Of a DNA stretch of 64,000 nt, positions 1 to 64,000 are shown piece after piece. Source of the DNA: Arcuatula senhousia (lineage: Eukaryota > Mollusca > Bivalvia > Mytilida > Mytilidae); NCBI GenBank assembly GCA_963971305.1, contig OZ020303.1:62186867-62250866 (forward strand), written 5' to 3'. Both the position numbers and the translations under genes were made by a program. The notes below the pieces were generated by a model, which was not told the DNA's origin, made no database searches, and was given only the letters and a program-made list of their open reading frames with translations. Position 1 is the stretch's first letter. The number at the start of each line of letters is the position of its first letter.

Positions 1-560
1 AGAAATGTCAAGTTGAAAGAAAGAATTTATTCCCACTCCCAATGTGACATTTTTATTTTCAAGTTGACATTTCTCACTTCTTGGTTGGCATTCTTACTTC
101 CAGAACATTTTTCGCCTCCAAATTAACAATTTTTACTTTTAAGTTGGAATTAGTTATTCAAAGTTGGCATTTCTTACTTCCAATTTTATATTTCTCACTT
201 CCAACTTGACATTTTTCACTTCCAAGTTGAAACTAAAGTTGGAACTAAGGGATGTCAACTTGGAAATAAGATATTTCTCAGTCCCAAGTTGAAATTTCTC
301 AGTTCTAACTAAACATTTATCAGATCCAGAAATGTCAACTTGGAAGTAAGAAATGAGAAATGTCAACTTTGAACTAAGAAATGAGAAATGTCAACTTTGA
401 AGTAAGAAATGAGAAATGTCAACTTTGAACTAAGAAATGAGAAATGTCAACTTTGAACTAAGAAATGTCACCTTTGAAGAGAGAAATGTGAATTTGGAAC
501 TGAGAAATGTCAACTTGGATTTGAGAAATGTCAACTTGGAACTGAGAAATTAGTAGCTAT
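1..560. repeat. Minisatellite with units in both orientations
   Basis: Units built on GAGAAATGTCAACTTTGAAC repeat at exactly 28 bp around 361, 389, 417 and 445 and decay to either side. In the first 230 bp the same motif appears mostly as its reverse complement (AAGTTGACATTTCTCACTTC at about 61-80, with variants). The array therefore switches direction at about 230-340. It is cut by the window edge. The minus-strand ORF at 154-366 is a translation of this repeat. Confidence 0.85.
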
Positions 561-3542
561 AATCGAGAAATGTATAAGAACTAATTGCAATAAGCAGCAG
601 AGATACCAAAGGGGTATCCGAATGTCAAAAGTCCGAATATCGGTCTTTCGTAATAGAATAGAACAAATTGGACTGGTATAACATTTTCACTCAGTACATC
701 AGAATTCTTACGAAATAAAAGTAATCAGAGTTAAATATTTTCCTACTCTGGAATTTTGAAAGTCTCATAACTTATATAAGGGATGGCAGTCTTTTTCTAA
801 ATTTTGTTCTTATAAAGATATTTGAAATTGCATACTAGTATTGATAAGCTCATCAAGATTTGTATCAGGGTCAAAATTGTAGGACCATTCAAGTTATTAC
901 CCTTGAAATGACAAAACTTATCAATTTCAAAGTTTTTCTTCGTCAAAGTACAGGCATTTAATGCTAAAATGATTAAAAACACTTTTGTTCAGTTAACCGA
1001 GCTCTGTCAACAAAAACACCTTTTGATCAAAGTTTTGAGATGATTCCTCAAGTTTTGGCCCCAAATCTGTAAAAAGTTGTAATTCCATTGGATGAAGTTT
1101 TTGTCTGATGCTCCCTTCAAGGACTGATGGAAAAAACGTTTGTTAGAATAAATCGAATGCTTAAACTTAAATGAGCTCTACTAGAAAACTTTTCTTGTGC
1201 TGAAAATGTAAATAGATTCTTAAATGTCTTACCTTTATATGTCAAACAAGTTTTACCTGCCTTATGGTCTCGAAAACAAGTAAGTGGTTTGGGCTCCTGG
1301 GAGCATCTTTTTGCAATTATGAAGGTCCAAATTTAAGGATTTTCAGATAGACATTCTGAAGATATCGTTGGAAAATAGCTTATGGTAGTAAAAAGAAGTA
1401 AATTAAATGATAAGAAGAAAAGAAGAAAGCCTTTTGTTTTGTAACCTCCTTTACTTAAATTACAGGTTTCTTTTGATGAAAATTTGCATGTATAAATATA
1501 ACCCAGTGTAAGACCAACACAGTTGTATCCTCATATACGAGTTACCAGTTGAACATTACCCAACTGGAATGTCTCTGTCAATCTAAGAAAGATATTTTTG
1601 GCAATATTACGTTTAATGAGCACCTTTGAAGTCAATCATATCGCACTATAATTCGTATTTTCATGGAGCTTGTTGTATGCATATGCCCTAGTATTTGTTT
1701 TGCACAGTTCCTTCATTCTTTTCATCTTGATCTAATGTAAAAAAAAAAAAAAACAACTTGGTCTGCATCCCCATTATATGGTTATGTAACTACGCTTTAA
1801 TTTGAATATTTTGTCACCATCTATAGGTCCAGGGTGAATGAACTGTCGGCTGCTTAGTGCACCATATTTGCATTTAGATCAAATGGCTTTGACATTTTAC
1901 AAAAGACATTAATGCAGTGATATTGAGCCATATTCCTTTTAGTTGATTGAAAATATGAAATATAGAAATTCGCTTGAATTCAATCACCGCTGATTCTCAT
2001 TGTTTCACATTAAACCTTTATCTTGCCATTAGTTTTTCTAAAAAAAAAAGTTTTCAAAAGTTACTCTGTGGTATACTAAGCATGACTGTAACTACATTGA
2101 GGTCAATGCCTAATGATGAAATCGGCTTTTTTTTTAAATATAAATGATTGTTTTCCATGTTCCATACTCAAATTATTGCTATATTTATAAACTGACCAAT
2201 GGCTATTTAACTTATCCTAACTTTGGATACTTAACACATGTCGGTACCTATGGCAGGTGCGGCAATTCATATTTGATACTTTTTTTATAACAAGAGATGA
2301 TGAATCCATAAGCATGAAGACATTCGCAATTTGACTGCCATTTCAAGAGAATGATGTCTTTTGCTCGACCACTTCTTAAAAGACGAAATGGCATGGAGAT
2401 TCGAAACCCAAAGAAATCTTGCAAAATATATTGATACTTATCGTTCGTGTTTTAAATAGTTTTGTTTTGTTTTTAAAACTTTGTAAAGCAACATTAAAGA
2501 AATTTAGAAAAATATTGGTTATTTCATTTTATTTTCTCACAATGTTTTCCCAACACAGTTTTTTTAACAGATTTATTCTTCGAATATTCAACCCAAAGAA
2601 ACGCATTGTCTCATAATGGTCTTAGCCGATTCTTCAATCACACACTCTTTGTCATGTTGTTCTAGAACTGTTTAATATTTATGATGAATCCTTACTTTAT
2701 ATTTACTCCAGATAATTCAGCTTATTTCCCATTCTATCAAAGAATATCAACCAAAAATATCTTAAAATAAAGAGCTAACAAGAAAATGTCCAGAAAACAT
2801 AATGTCACATCTCGCAACATTTGGGACGGACGGACGAGCGGACCCGAACACGCACATAACTATTACAGCACATGCGAAAGCTCTGTTCACTATCCAGCCA
2901 GGTATTATTTTTACTAACACTTTATACAGGAAAATAGAGTGTAAAGATTTTTACTAACATGTTAAGGATTTTTCATAACCCTAATTTTATGTCGTAGTTT
3001 GGAAAGCCGTAGTGGATCTCCGCATTAACAATTTATTAACAATTGGTGTCAATGGGGAAATGTTGAAGTTCCATGAGTTTGACAATTCAATGATTTGACG
3101 AATCGAACCGGGCGTTTTTTATCAGTCTAACAGCTCATAAAAGATTCATTCAAATATATAAAGCATATCTAATTTCAATATTTTTTCGTCTCAAAATCTC
3201 TTAGAGCTACCAACCCGTATCTATATTAAATCATTTTCCCCCAAACCTTGTAATGTCCCCAATTTTAGTTAATTTGTTTTCGTTATACTGTAAAAAATGG
3301 TGTTTAGAATTTGAACATTTTTAAAACATGTTTAGGATGATGTTTCAGTTAAAAAAAAGCTCATTGCCGGATCATCTTATACAGGGATTAAATAAAACTG
3401 TTTTGGACATCCCTGTCTTATAAAACTCGAACGATTTTGATGATTAAAATATTTGATATTTAGGCAACAGAGGTTAAGGAAATAATATATTCTTAAGGAC
3501 TCCTGTCATAGGAAATAAATGCCATATTGATGACAAAATATT
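561..3542. other. Upstream non-coding DNA, no gene recognised
   Basis: AT-rich with poly-A and poly-T runs and no convincing ORF. A short GGGACGGACGGACGAGCGGA at 2823-2842 looks like the end of one of the dispersed mollusc repeats. GGGCTCCTGGGAGC near 1290 resembles the 3' end of the AGCTCACCTGG family. No promoter element could be assigned. Confidence 0.5.
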
Positions 3543-4790
3543 TTGTCTCGCGGATATGGCACGCCATATTTATATTTATTCCTCTTTAAAGATATCTCAT
3601 AAAATTTATAAGATATCTCGTATACTTTATAAGATATCTTATTAAATATATAAGATATCTCATATAAATGGTAGTTTATAAGATATCTTATAAAACATAT
3701 AAGATATCTTATAAAACATATAAGATATCTTATAAAACAAATAAGATATCTTATAAAACATATAACATATCTCATAAAATATATAAGATATCTTATAAAG
3801 ATAATTAGATATCTCATATAAAATAATTTATAAGATATCTTATAAAACTTATAAGATATCTTATAAAACTAATAAGATATCTTATAAAGTTTATAAGATA
3901 TCTCATAAAGTTTATTAGATATCTTATATATTTTATGAGATATCTTATAAGTTATTTTTTATAAGATATCTCATAAAGTTAACGAGATATCTTATAAACT
4001 TTATTAGATATCTTATAACTTTTATTAGATATCTTATAAATTATTTTATATAAGATATCTCATAATCTTTATAAGATATCTAATAAACTTTATGAGATAT
4101 CTTATATGTTTTATAAGATATCTTATATGTTTTATGAGATATCTTATATGTTTTATAAGATATCTCATATGTTTTATAAGATATCTTATAAACTCCCATT
4201 TATATGAGATATCTTATATATTTAATAAGATATCTTATAAAGTATATGAGATATCTTATAAACTTCATAAGATATCTTATATTTTTATAAGGCCTCTTTA
4301 AAGATATCTCATAAAATTTATAAGATATCTCATATACTTTATAAGATATCTCATAAAGTTTATAAGATATCTGATAAACTTTATAAGATATCTTATAAAC
4401 CTTATAAGATATCTTATAAAAAATAATTTATAAGATATCTCATATACTTTATAAGATATCCTATAAACATTATGAGATATCTTATAAACTTTATCAGATA
4501 TCTTATAAACATTGTGTTTAGTAGATATCTCATTTTCTTTTAAAGATATCTAATATAGTAAATAAGATATCTTATAAAATTTATAAGATATCTCATAAAG
4601 TTTATAAGATATCTTATAAAGTATATGAGATATCTTATAAATTATTTTTTATAAGATATCTCATAAAGTTTATAAGATATCTTATAAACTTTATGAGATA
4701 TCTTATAAAGTATATGAGATATCTTATAAAGTTTATGAGATATCTATAAAGAGGAATAAATGTAAAAACGGCTTGCCATACGCGGACACC
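3543..4790. repeat. GATATC palindrome array bracketed by inverted repeats
   Basis: About 1.2 kb made of units of roughly 20-30 bp centred on the palindrome ATAAGATATCTTAT, separated by AT-rich spacers. The outer ends form an imperfect inverted repeat of about 55 bp: ATTCCTCTTTAAAGATATCT with CGCGGATATGGC on the left, and AGATATCTATAAAGAGGAAT with GCCATACGCGGA on the right. Inside, about 3590-3800 is inverted at about 4090-4285, almost base for base. The mirror-image ORFs at 3506-3817 (-) and 4092-4301 (+) are translations of these arms, not genes. Confidence 0.9.
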
Positions 4791-6086
4791 TCTGACCAGA
4801 ACAAATTCTAATCTCCTCTTGCAAGTTTCAACCGACTGAACTTTTTTTGTGTGTATAATTCGCGTGTTTGTTAAACTAAGTTTTTTTTTTCTATTCGTTT
4901 ATGGATATTTTTTTTTATATAAAATGTCTTACAACTTGGGAAAATCTGCATAAATGTGTATAATTGGGGCATATAATAAATAAATAAAGAGGAGGCACAA
5001 TTTTGTTTATGAACTCTTTTAAGGGACTGATAATTTAACATGCAGGGGGAGGTCTTGGTTTGTTTGTTTGTTTGTTTGTTTGTTTTTGCCGGGAATGTTT
5101 TGAGCGCGGAAAAAAATAAGTTTGGAATGAGTTTGTAGAATAATTCTTTTTTATTATTAGCACTATTATACATGTATATACAGACACCTTTATTCAGAAG
5201 GTTTTCTCCTAACCTCTGCTGCCAAAATATCTTTATCATTCAAATTCATTTTCATTTTTTCATAAATATTTTGAGATTTTACATGTGTTAAAATAACTTT
5301 TATTCCCCTAAGCACTTTAGAGAAGTATCAAAAGAGCCCACACTACCCGAGTTTTCATGAAATACAATATTTTACAAAATGTTTGTAAAGTTTCGACTTT
5401 AAATTGTCAAAAAAAGTTTATTCCTCAACCAAATTAAAAGAAATTTTCACACAGATGTTCCTTAATCTTTTCACTGTTTAATGCAATTTATTCTGGTTGA
5501 TTCCATAGAACGGCATAAAAGTAGTTAGAAAAATAAACAAACTCTCATTTATAAACCAGTGATATTTTCACACATACACTGGACAATTTACAAGTTGCAA
5601 ATCTATTTTATATACAGATCTATGATTTTTTTTATTAGAAAAAAAAGCCAAGTTAAATGGATGTTTAGCATCATATCATAATAAACGTGAAATATTGGTG
5701 TTTTGTATTTTTTAATAAACTCAGGAATCCGTTCTTTTTAAAGATTCCACTGGGAGAAAATCACTTAAAAAATCATGGAAAATCACTTTTAAAAGATTGT
5801 TTTTTTTTGTATTCACAGTTAGTGTTATAATGCCCCTAATCGTAAACATAAATAATGTATTTAGAATATGATATTTAAATCGATGACATAATGATATGAT
5901 TTATAATCGATCCGTATTTATTATTGACGGTGAAAATAGATATTGATTTTCTCCTAACATATGCAAACTTGTCTTCCATGTTGTCACGTGACATAGTGGG
6001 AAAAGTGTTGAATGGAAAAGACTGCTCGAATACACAAATGACTTGAGAAGGAACGTAAAAGAAATTCTGTGACAATTTTTTCTTTC
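4791..6086. other. Sequence immediately upstream of the CaMKI start
   Basis: Should contain the promoter and 5' UTR if exon 1 is the first exon. AT-rich; a (TTTG)n microsatellite lies at about 5058-5087. TATAATGCC at 5828 and several TA-rich boxes exist but none can be called a TATA box. No ORF here has the look of a gene. An in-frame stop at 6056 closes the kinase frame. Confidence 0.4.
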
Positions 6087-6097
6087 ATGAGGACATA

Positions 6098-6098
<1 letters not shown>
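6087..6098 (+). promoter_or_regulatory. Upstream ORF whose stop overlaps the CaMKI start codon
   Basis: ATG AGG ACA TAA at 6087-6098 lies just before the kinase ATG. The last A of the TAA is the first base of the start codon (TAATG). If the transcript starts upstream of 6087, ribosomes using this ATG would stop on top of the main start, an arrangement compatible with leaky scanning or reinitiation. The uORF has C at -3 (weak), while the main ATG has A at -3. The transcription start is not known, so the regulatory role is inference. Confidence 0.5.
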
Positions 6099-60332
<54,234 letters not shown>

Positions 60333-61449
60333 CTTAATTATCCCCCCTTGGTAGAACTCTTCATTGATTAATTATTCAGCAGCAGAGCAGAAGATTCCAG
60401 CTGAATTTTTCAGTGTTGATTATGTAACGGGTGTCTCTATATGTCTTGTGCAAAGAGTGATCTATGAATGGTTGATCTAATCAACCTTATTGAGGTGAAA
60501 AAATAATGTTGTAAAAGGTCAGCTTTTCAGATAATTTATTAGTGTTCATACCTTGGGTAAAAATGCTGTTGGAAGATATATGTATTTAAATTTTCTTCCC
60601 AGATTTTTTAATGATATTTTTCTTAGAAAATTGCTGATATGGGAACATTTTGTATTTGGTATTTATTATATATTGAATATTGTATCCTTAGCTTTCTCTT
60701 TAAAAATGCTGTCCGGTGCCCCATATTGGAGAAAGTTTTGTGACTATAGTACAACCAGTTAGACTGAGGACATTTGACATTTTTGTTATTCAATGTTTTT
60801 ATGCCGTTATACATGTTGTAATACTAACAAATTGAAAGCATTTTTTTTTTACTTTACTTTTTTTGCAAATTTATGAAATTAAATCCTCATTCAAAATGTG
60901 CAACAAAGCTATTATTATTGATATTAAAACAAATAAGCCACATTCTCTAGAAGTGACAAAAAATATAAAAAGGACAAACAAATAATATGATAATACATTA
61001 TATAATTATTTGATGTTTCACCTATTATAAGGTGTTGATGTCTGTGTCAAACTAAAGGGTTTTTTTTGGTTTTTTTTTCTCCTTTTGGCAATTTGCTGTT
61101 TCAGTAATTGGTACAATGTGAGAAGTTAATATTGCTTAAGCCAGTATTAAATCTTGGCTGATAATTTATTGCTTGTATTCAATTGTCTACTTAGGCTACT
61201 ACATTTTATTTTCTGAAACAGTATGAAATTTATTTTTATGTGTCACTGTAGAAGCTAAAGGTGCAAGTTGGATGATGTGTTCATATGCAACAAAATGAGA
61301 GAAAGTCATATTTTTTTTCATATTAGAAATCATTCATAATTTTCAAAATCATGTTTTATGTTTGTAAGTGATATATATTTAGTCTTTCTCCATATTTCTA
61401 AGAAGGTCAGGTTGAAAAAAAAATGAGTTACTAGCTTGCTCTTATGTAA

Positions 61450-61690
61450 TTTTTGGCCAAAGTGAAAAATCTGGGTTATAAAATGGTTAATGTCGGGTGG
61501 GCAGTGAAGAGATTATCGTAACAATTATCTCAGCAACTACTTAGCACAGCCACTTGATAAACAGTATCAGGATGGGGTCCCATAAGGTGAGATTCAATTT
61601 CAGGGCTGTCACTCAGCTGCTTCCTGTTTAACAAAATCCAGCCATTTTTTACTGTGACAGATTTTTACAAAAAATTATATTTTCAGCTCA
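61450..61690. repeat. CACTTGATATTTGGTATACAG family, third copy
   Basis: GGGTTATAAAATGGTTAATG, CACAGCCACTTGATAAACAG, GCTTCCTGTTTAACAAAATC and GACAGATTTTTAC match the copies at 15050 and 57650. It lies in the putative 3' UTR. Confidence 0.55.
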
Positions 61691-61779
61691 TGTAAGATAA
61701 GCAATTATTTTTTTTCATCTATAGGAAAAAGAACCAAAAAAGTCAGTTACAAAAGAAATTTTTGCTTAAACTTCTATGA

Positions 61780-61785
61780 AATAAA
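61780..61785 (+). terminator. Candidate polyadenylation signal AATAAA
   Basis: First AATAAA found downstream of the CaMKI stop codon, about 1.45 kb after it. No clear GU-rich element is evident, and the hexamer is common by chance in AT-rich DNA. Confidence 0.25.
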
Positions 61786-61800
61786 CCTATGTGAAAAATG

Positions 61801-63454
61801 CACAAAATTTAGAGAACCAGATAGTTCTTATCTTTCCCTATTCATTTTAGCTCTCATGAAGAAACATCAAGCTAGCAGTCCAGCTTTCAGTATTTTCACA
61901 CTATACAATTACACTAAAAATAAACATAATGTTGATATAAAAATTCTTTTTTAAAAGGCTAGATTTAGTACTATTAGTAATCAAAGGTATACATCAGAGT
62001 AGATTTTTGGATGATTCATATCACCATCATTAATCGCATCTCATTTTTCCAAAGTCATTTTAATATTGTGAGACAGATTTTGTGTTAAATGTATGCTGTG
62101 TGTAAAAACATGTACATTATAGTGTAATTTTATCTTGCATTTTACGAATTAAACTGGGTATGCATATTTTTCTTGTTTATCAAGAAATTCCTGTAGATAT
62201 TGTTTTAAAAAATATTACATGTTGTTTAATTTTATAAGATGATAATATTCTATATTTAGAGTTAATAGATTAGAAATGTAGATAAGAGGTTTATAGAAAT
62301 TATACAGTTTTCCTTTAGAATGATTTATCTCCCTTTGTTAAATGATGGATTGGCGATGATGATGACAAAGTCATTCTAGGTTAACGATCTATTTTGTCTC
62401 TGAATGTTACATACAAGTGTCTGCTTCAAATGGCAACGTTACCATTGTTATGCTACAAAATACAGGAAAAGAGGTTACTTTATATAATAGGGAAAGTAAA
62501 GGATAATTAAACTAGGAAAAAAATAACTATTTACAACATAGAGCTATCTTCTCTTTCCAAGATGATGAAAAAGTGGGGGCTCTGCATTTTTTTTTATTGG
62601 CAACAAAAATTAAGAAATTGTAAAAAACTTAACAAAATTATTTTCATAGAAGTTATTTGACATGTTTTTTCTCAACTGAGCAAACTGTCCAATAAACCCT
62701 TCAAATAATTCAGAAAATTAAGAATAAAACATTTTCCCATTGACTGCAAAGCATTATACCTACTAATCTTGTTGTTATGGGAGATAACTCACAAAATATG
62801 AAGAAGAGAGAATGAAGCTATAAATACTCAAGCAATCAAAGAACAAGTCCCTTTGAAAAAGTCCCCAAATAGACAAGGTCCCCAAATAGACAAGTCCCTT
62901 TTAAAAAGTCCCAGAATAGACAAGGTACCCACCCTCTAACGGTTTGAAAGAATAATTTGCTTATGACTGTATGAAGCAAGAGTTTTCATAATTTTTTAAC
63001 AATATCAATCCACACTGTTTGATAATTTCAAGATCCAACACTGATGAATAAAAACATACCATATAAGTTGGGTTTTTTTCGGGGTATCTAATTTTCGCTT
63101 TTTTCGCGATAGTTTGCAACTCCCAAAAATAAAGTCCCCCAAAAACAGAATTTCATAAATAGTATAGGTACACTATATACTCTTATATTGGAAATGGTAT
63201 AAATGAATTCCATGAAAAAAAAATCTTCCATCTTTTTTTAGAAATCTATGAAATTTAGCTCCCGCGAAAAAAACCAACTTATACTGTAGGTCATTGCATA
63301 TAAAAAGCAATTTAAAAACTTTCGGTGATTTGATTTATGTTGATATTTGATATATAAAAATTGATTTATTTGTATATCTTTTTTCATACATTGCTGGCCA
63401 ATAACATTTTTAATAAAATTAAAAACAAAAAGTTGCTGTAAAAATATTGTTGTC
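61801..63454. other. Downstream DNA, no gene recognised
   Basis: AT-rich. 62846-62930 carries short direct repeats (AGTCCC, CAAATAGACAAGGTCCC). About 63055-63295 has inverted ends, CATATAAGTTGGGTTTTTTT and AAAAAAACCAACTTATACTG, and is a MITE candidate. Confidence 0.4.
63055..63295. mobile_element. MITE candidate with AAGTTGGGTTTTTTTCG ends
   Basis: Left TATAAGTTGGGTTTTTTTCG against right CGCGAAAAAAACCAACTTAT, about 19 of 20 inverted. The inside has TTTTCGC/GCGAAAA. No ORF. Confidence 0.6.
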
Positions 63455-63523
63455 TTTGGTCTTTGTTAACAATGTTCTTCTTAATAATAATATTATTAAG
63501 AAGAACATTGTTAACAAAGACCA
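63455..63523. repeat. Perfect palindrome: 34-bp arms, one-base centre
   Basis: TTGGTCTTTGTTAACAATGT at the left is exactly mirrored by ACATTGTTAACAAAGACCAA at the right, with TCTTCTTAATAATA-A-TATTATTAAGAAGA between. No mismatch over 69 bases. Confidence 0.95.
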
Positions 63524-63795
63524 ACTTGGCAAGTTTTCTATCCATGTCATTTAGAAATATTTATTCTATTATTTTGAAAACAGAATGACATAGTTAGCAA
63601 TATATGACATATTAGTTAAAATATAGATATTTTATATAATATTATTTATGTATATGAAAAAAATCATGTATCATTTATATAATTTTTTTGTACTTCTATG
63701 TATATTTAATATGTAGAATTATTCCAAAATTTGTTAACCCTAAATTTGAGCCAGTTTCTTGATTGATGTTCCGTTCCGTTGGTGAATATTTATAG

Positions 63796-63960
63796 GATAA
63801 TTAATTGGGTCGAGTGAATAACCAAAATATGATCACGAGTCGGTGAACGCACACAGATTTATACGAGTGCGCGGAACTTGTTCCGCGCACGAGTTAAATC
63901 TCAGTGCGTTCCCGCACGAGTGATCATATTTTGGTTATTCATGAGACCTAATTGATTATC
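63796..63960. mobile_element. Foldback element with ~80-bp imperfect arms
   Basis: GATAATTAATTGGGTCGAGT, ACCAAAATATGATCACGAGT and GTGCGCGGAAC on the left; GTTCCGCGCAC, TGATCATATTTTGGTTATTC and ACCTAATTGATTATC on the right. The centre GTGCGCGGAAC-TT-GTTCCGCGCAC is perfect. No ORF. Confidence 0.85.
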
Positions 63961-64000
63961 GTATTTATTACATAGATAAAATGCCGCTATTAGATAGTTT

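Larger units (their letters stand above)
60333..61800 (+). other. Putative CaMKI 3' untranslated region
   Basis: No protein signal follows the stop codon. The sequence is AT-rich with T runs. The first canonical AATAAA I find after the stop is at 61780-61785. About 61450-61690 is a copy of the dispersed family also at 15050-15290 and 57650-57890. The true end of the transcript cannot be fixed, since other AATAAA sequences lie further downstream (for example near 62692 and 63044). Confidence 0.35.

Noticed and set aside
154..366. Minus-strand 70-codon ORF with repeated LEVRN segments
   Set aside because: It is a reading of the 28-bp minisatellite, not a gene.
3506..4301. Mirror-image ORFs on the two strands with repeated RYLICFI segments
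   Set aside because: They are translations of the GATATC palindrome array; the same peptide appears on both strands because the DNA is inverted.
4871..5239. 122-codon minus-strand ORF upstream of the kinase
   Set aside because: It crosses a (TTTG)n microsatellite and T-rich DNA, with no recognisable domain or splice context.
5828..5836. TATAATGCC as a TATA box for CaMKI
   Set aside because: TA-rich words are too common here and no initiator or spacing evidence supports it.

Overview
This is AT-rich, intron-rich, repeat-laden animal genomic DNA with one recognisable gene on the + strand: an invertebrate calcium/calmodulin-dependent protein kinase type I (CaMKI). Ten coding exons (6098-60332) join in frame across GT-AG introns into a 344-residue protein with a complete kinase domain and a C-terminal autoinhibitory/calmodulin-binding segment. 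Intron phases, the conserved kinase motifs and the absence of internal stops make the model strong. Non-coding DNA is full of families typical of bivalve molluscs: elements opening with AGCTCACCTGG and closing with GGGAGCCTCT, GGACGGACGG-ended elements, GGGGCGGATCCAGG elements and palindromic TTTTCGTGG elements. A bivalve, perhaps a mussel relative, is my inference; the sequence does not prove the species.

Layout. 1-6086 is upstream DNA with two unusual repeat blocks: a minisatellite in mixed orientation (1-560) and a 1.2-kb array of GATATC-centred palindromes bracketed by inverted repeats (3543-4790). Exon 1 (6098-6192) follows a three-codon upstream ORF whose stop overlaps the start codon. 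Intron 1 (24.8 kb) holds a 5.28-kb element with near-identical 68-bp inverted ends and a 5-bp target duplication (7478-12758), a 0.5-kb inverted-repeat element (14117-14613), a 102-bp tandem array (16726-17662) and several hairpin elements. Intron 2 (11.8 kb) holds a tandem-repeat element (34121-35610) and TTTTCGTGG palindromes. Intron 3 holds a composite element, two apparently identical 670-bp direct repeats around a 725-bp centre, inserted as one unit into an older repeat (43314-45378). Introns 6 and 7 both begin with tandem duplications that include the exon end and the 5' splice site. Intron 7 also holds a 1.9-kb element and ends in a repeat that runs into the 3' splice site of exon 8. 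Exon 10 ends at 60332. Downstream are putative 3' UTR and two strong palindromes (63455-63523 and 63796-63960).

Biology. CaMKI is a cytosolic/nuclear Ser/Thr kinase released from autoinhibition by Ca2+/calmodulin and further activated by CaMKK phosphorylation of an activation-loop threonine (Thr181 here). No second protein-coding gene, tRNA, rRNA or CRISPR array could be supported. The remaining short ORFs are translations of repeats or exon read-through. All sequence comparisons were made by eye; no alignment or database search was run.
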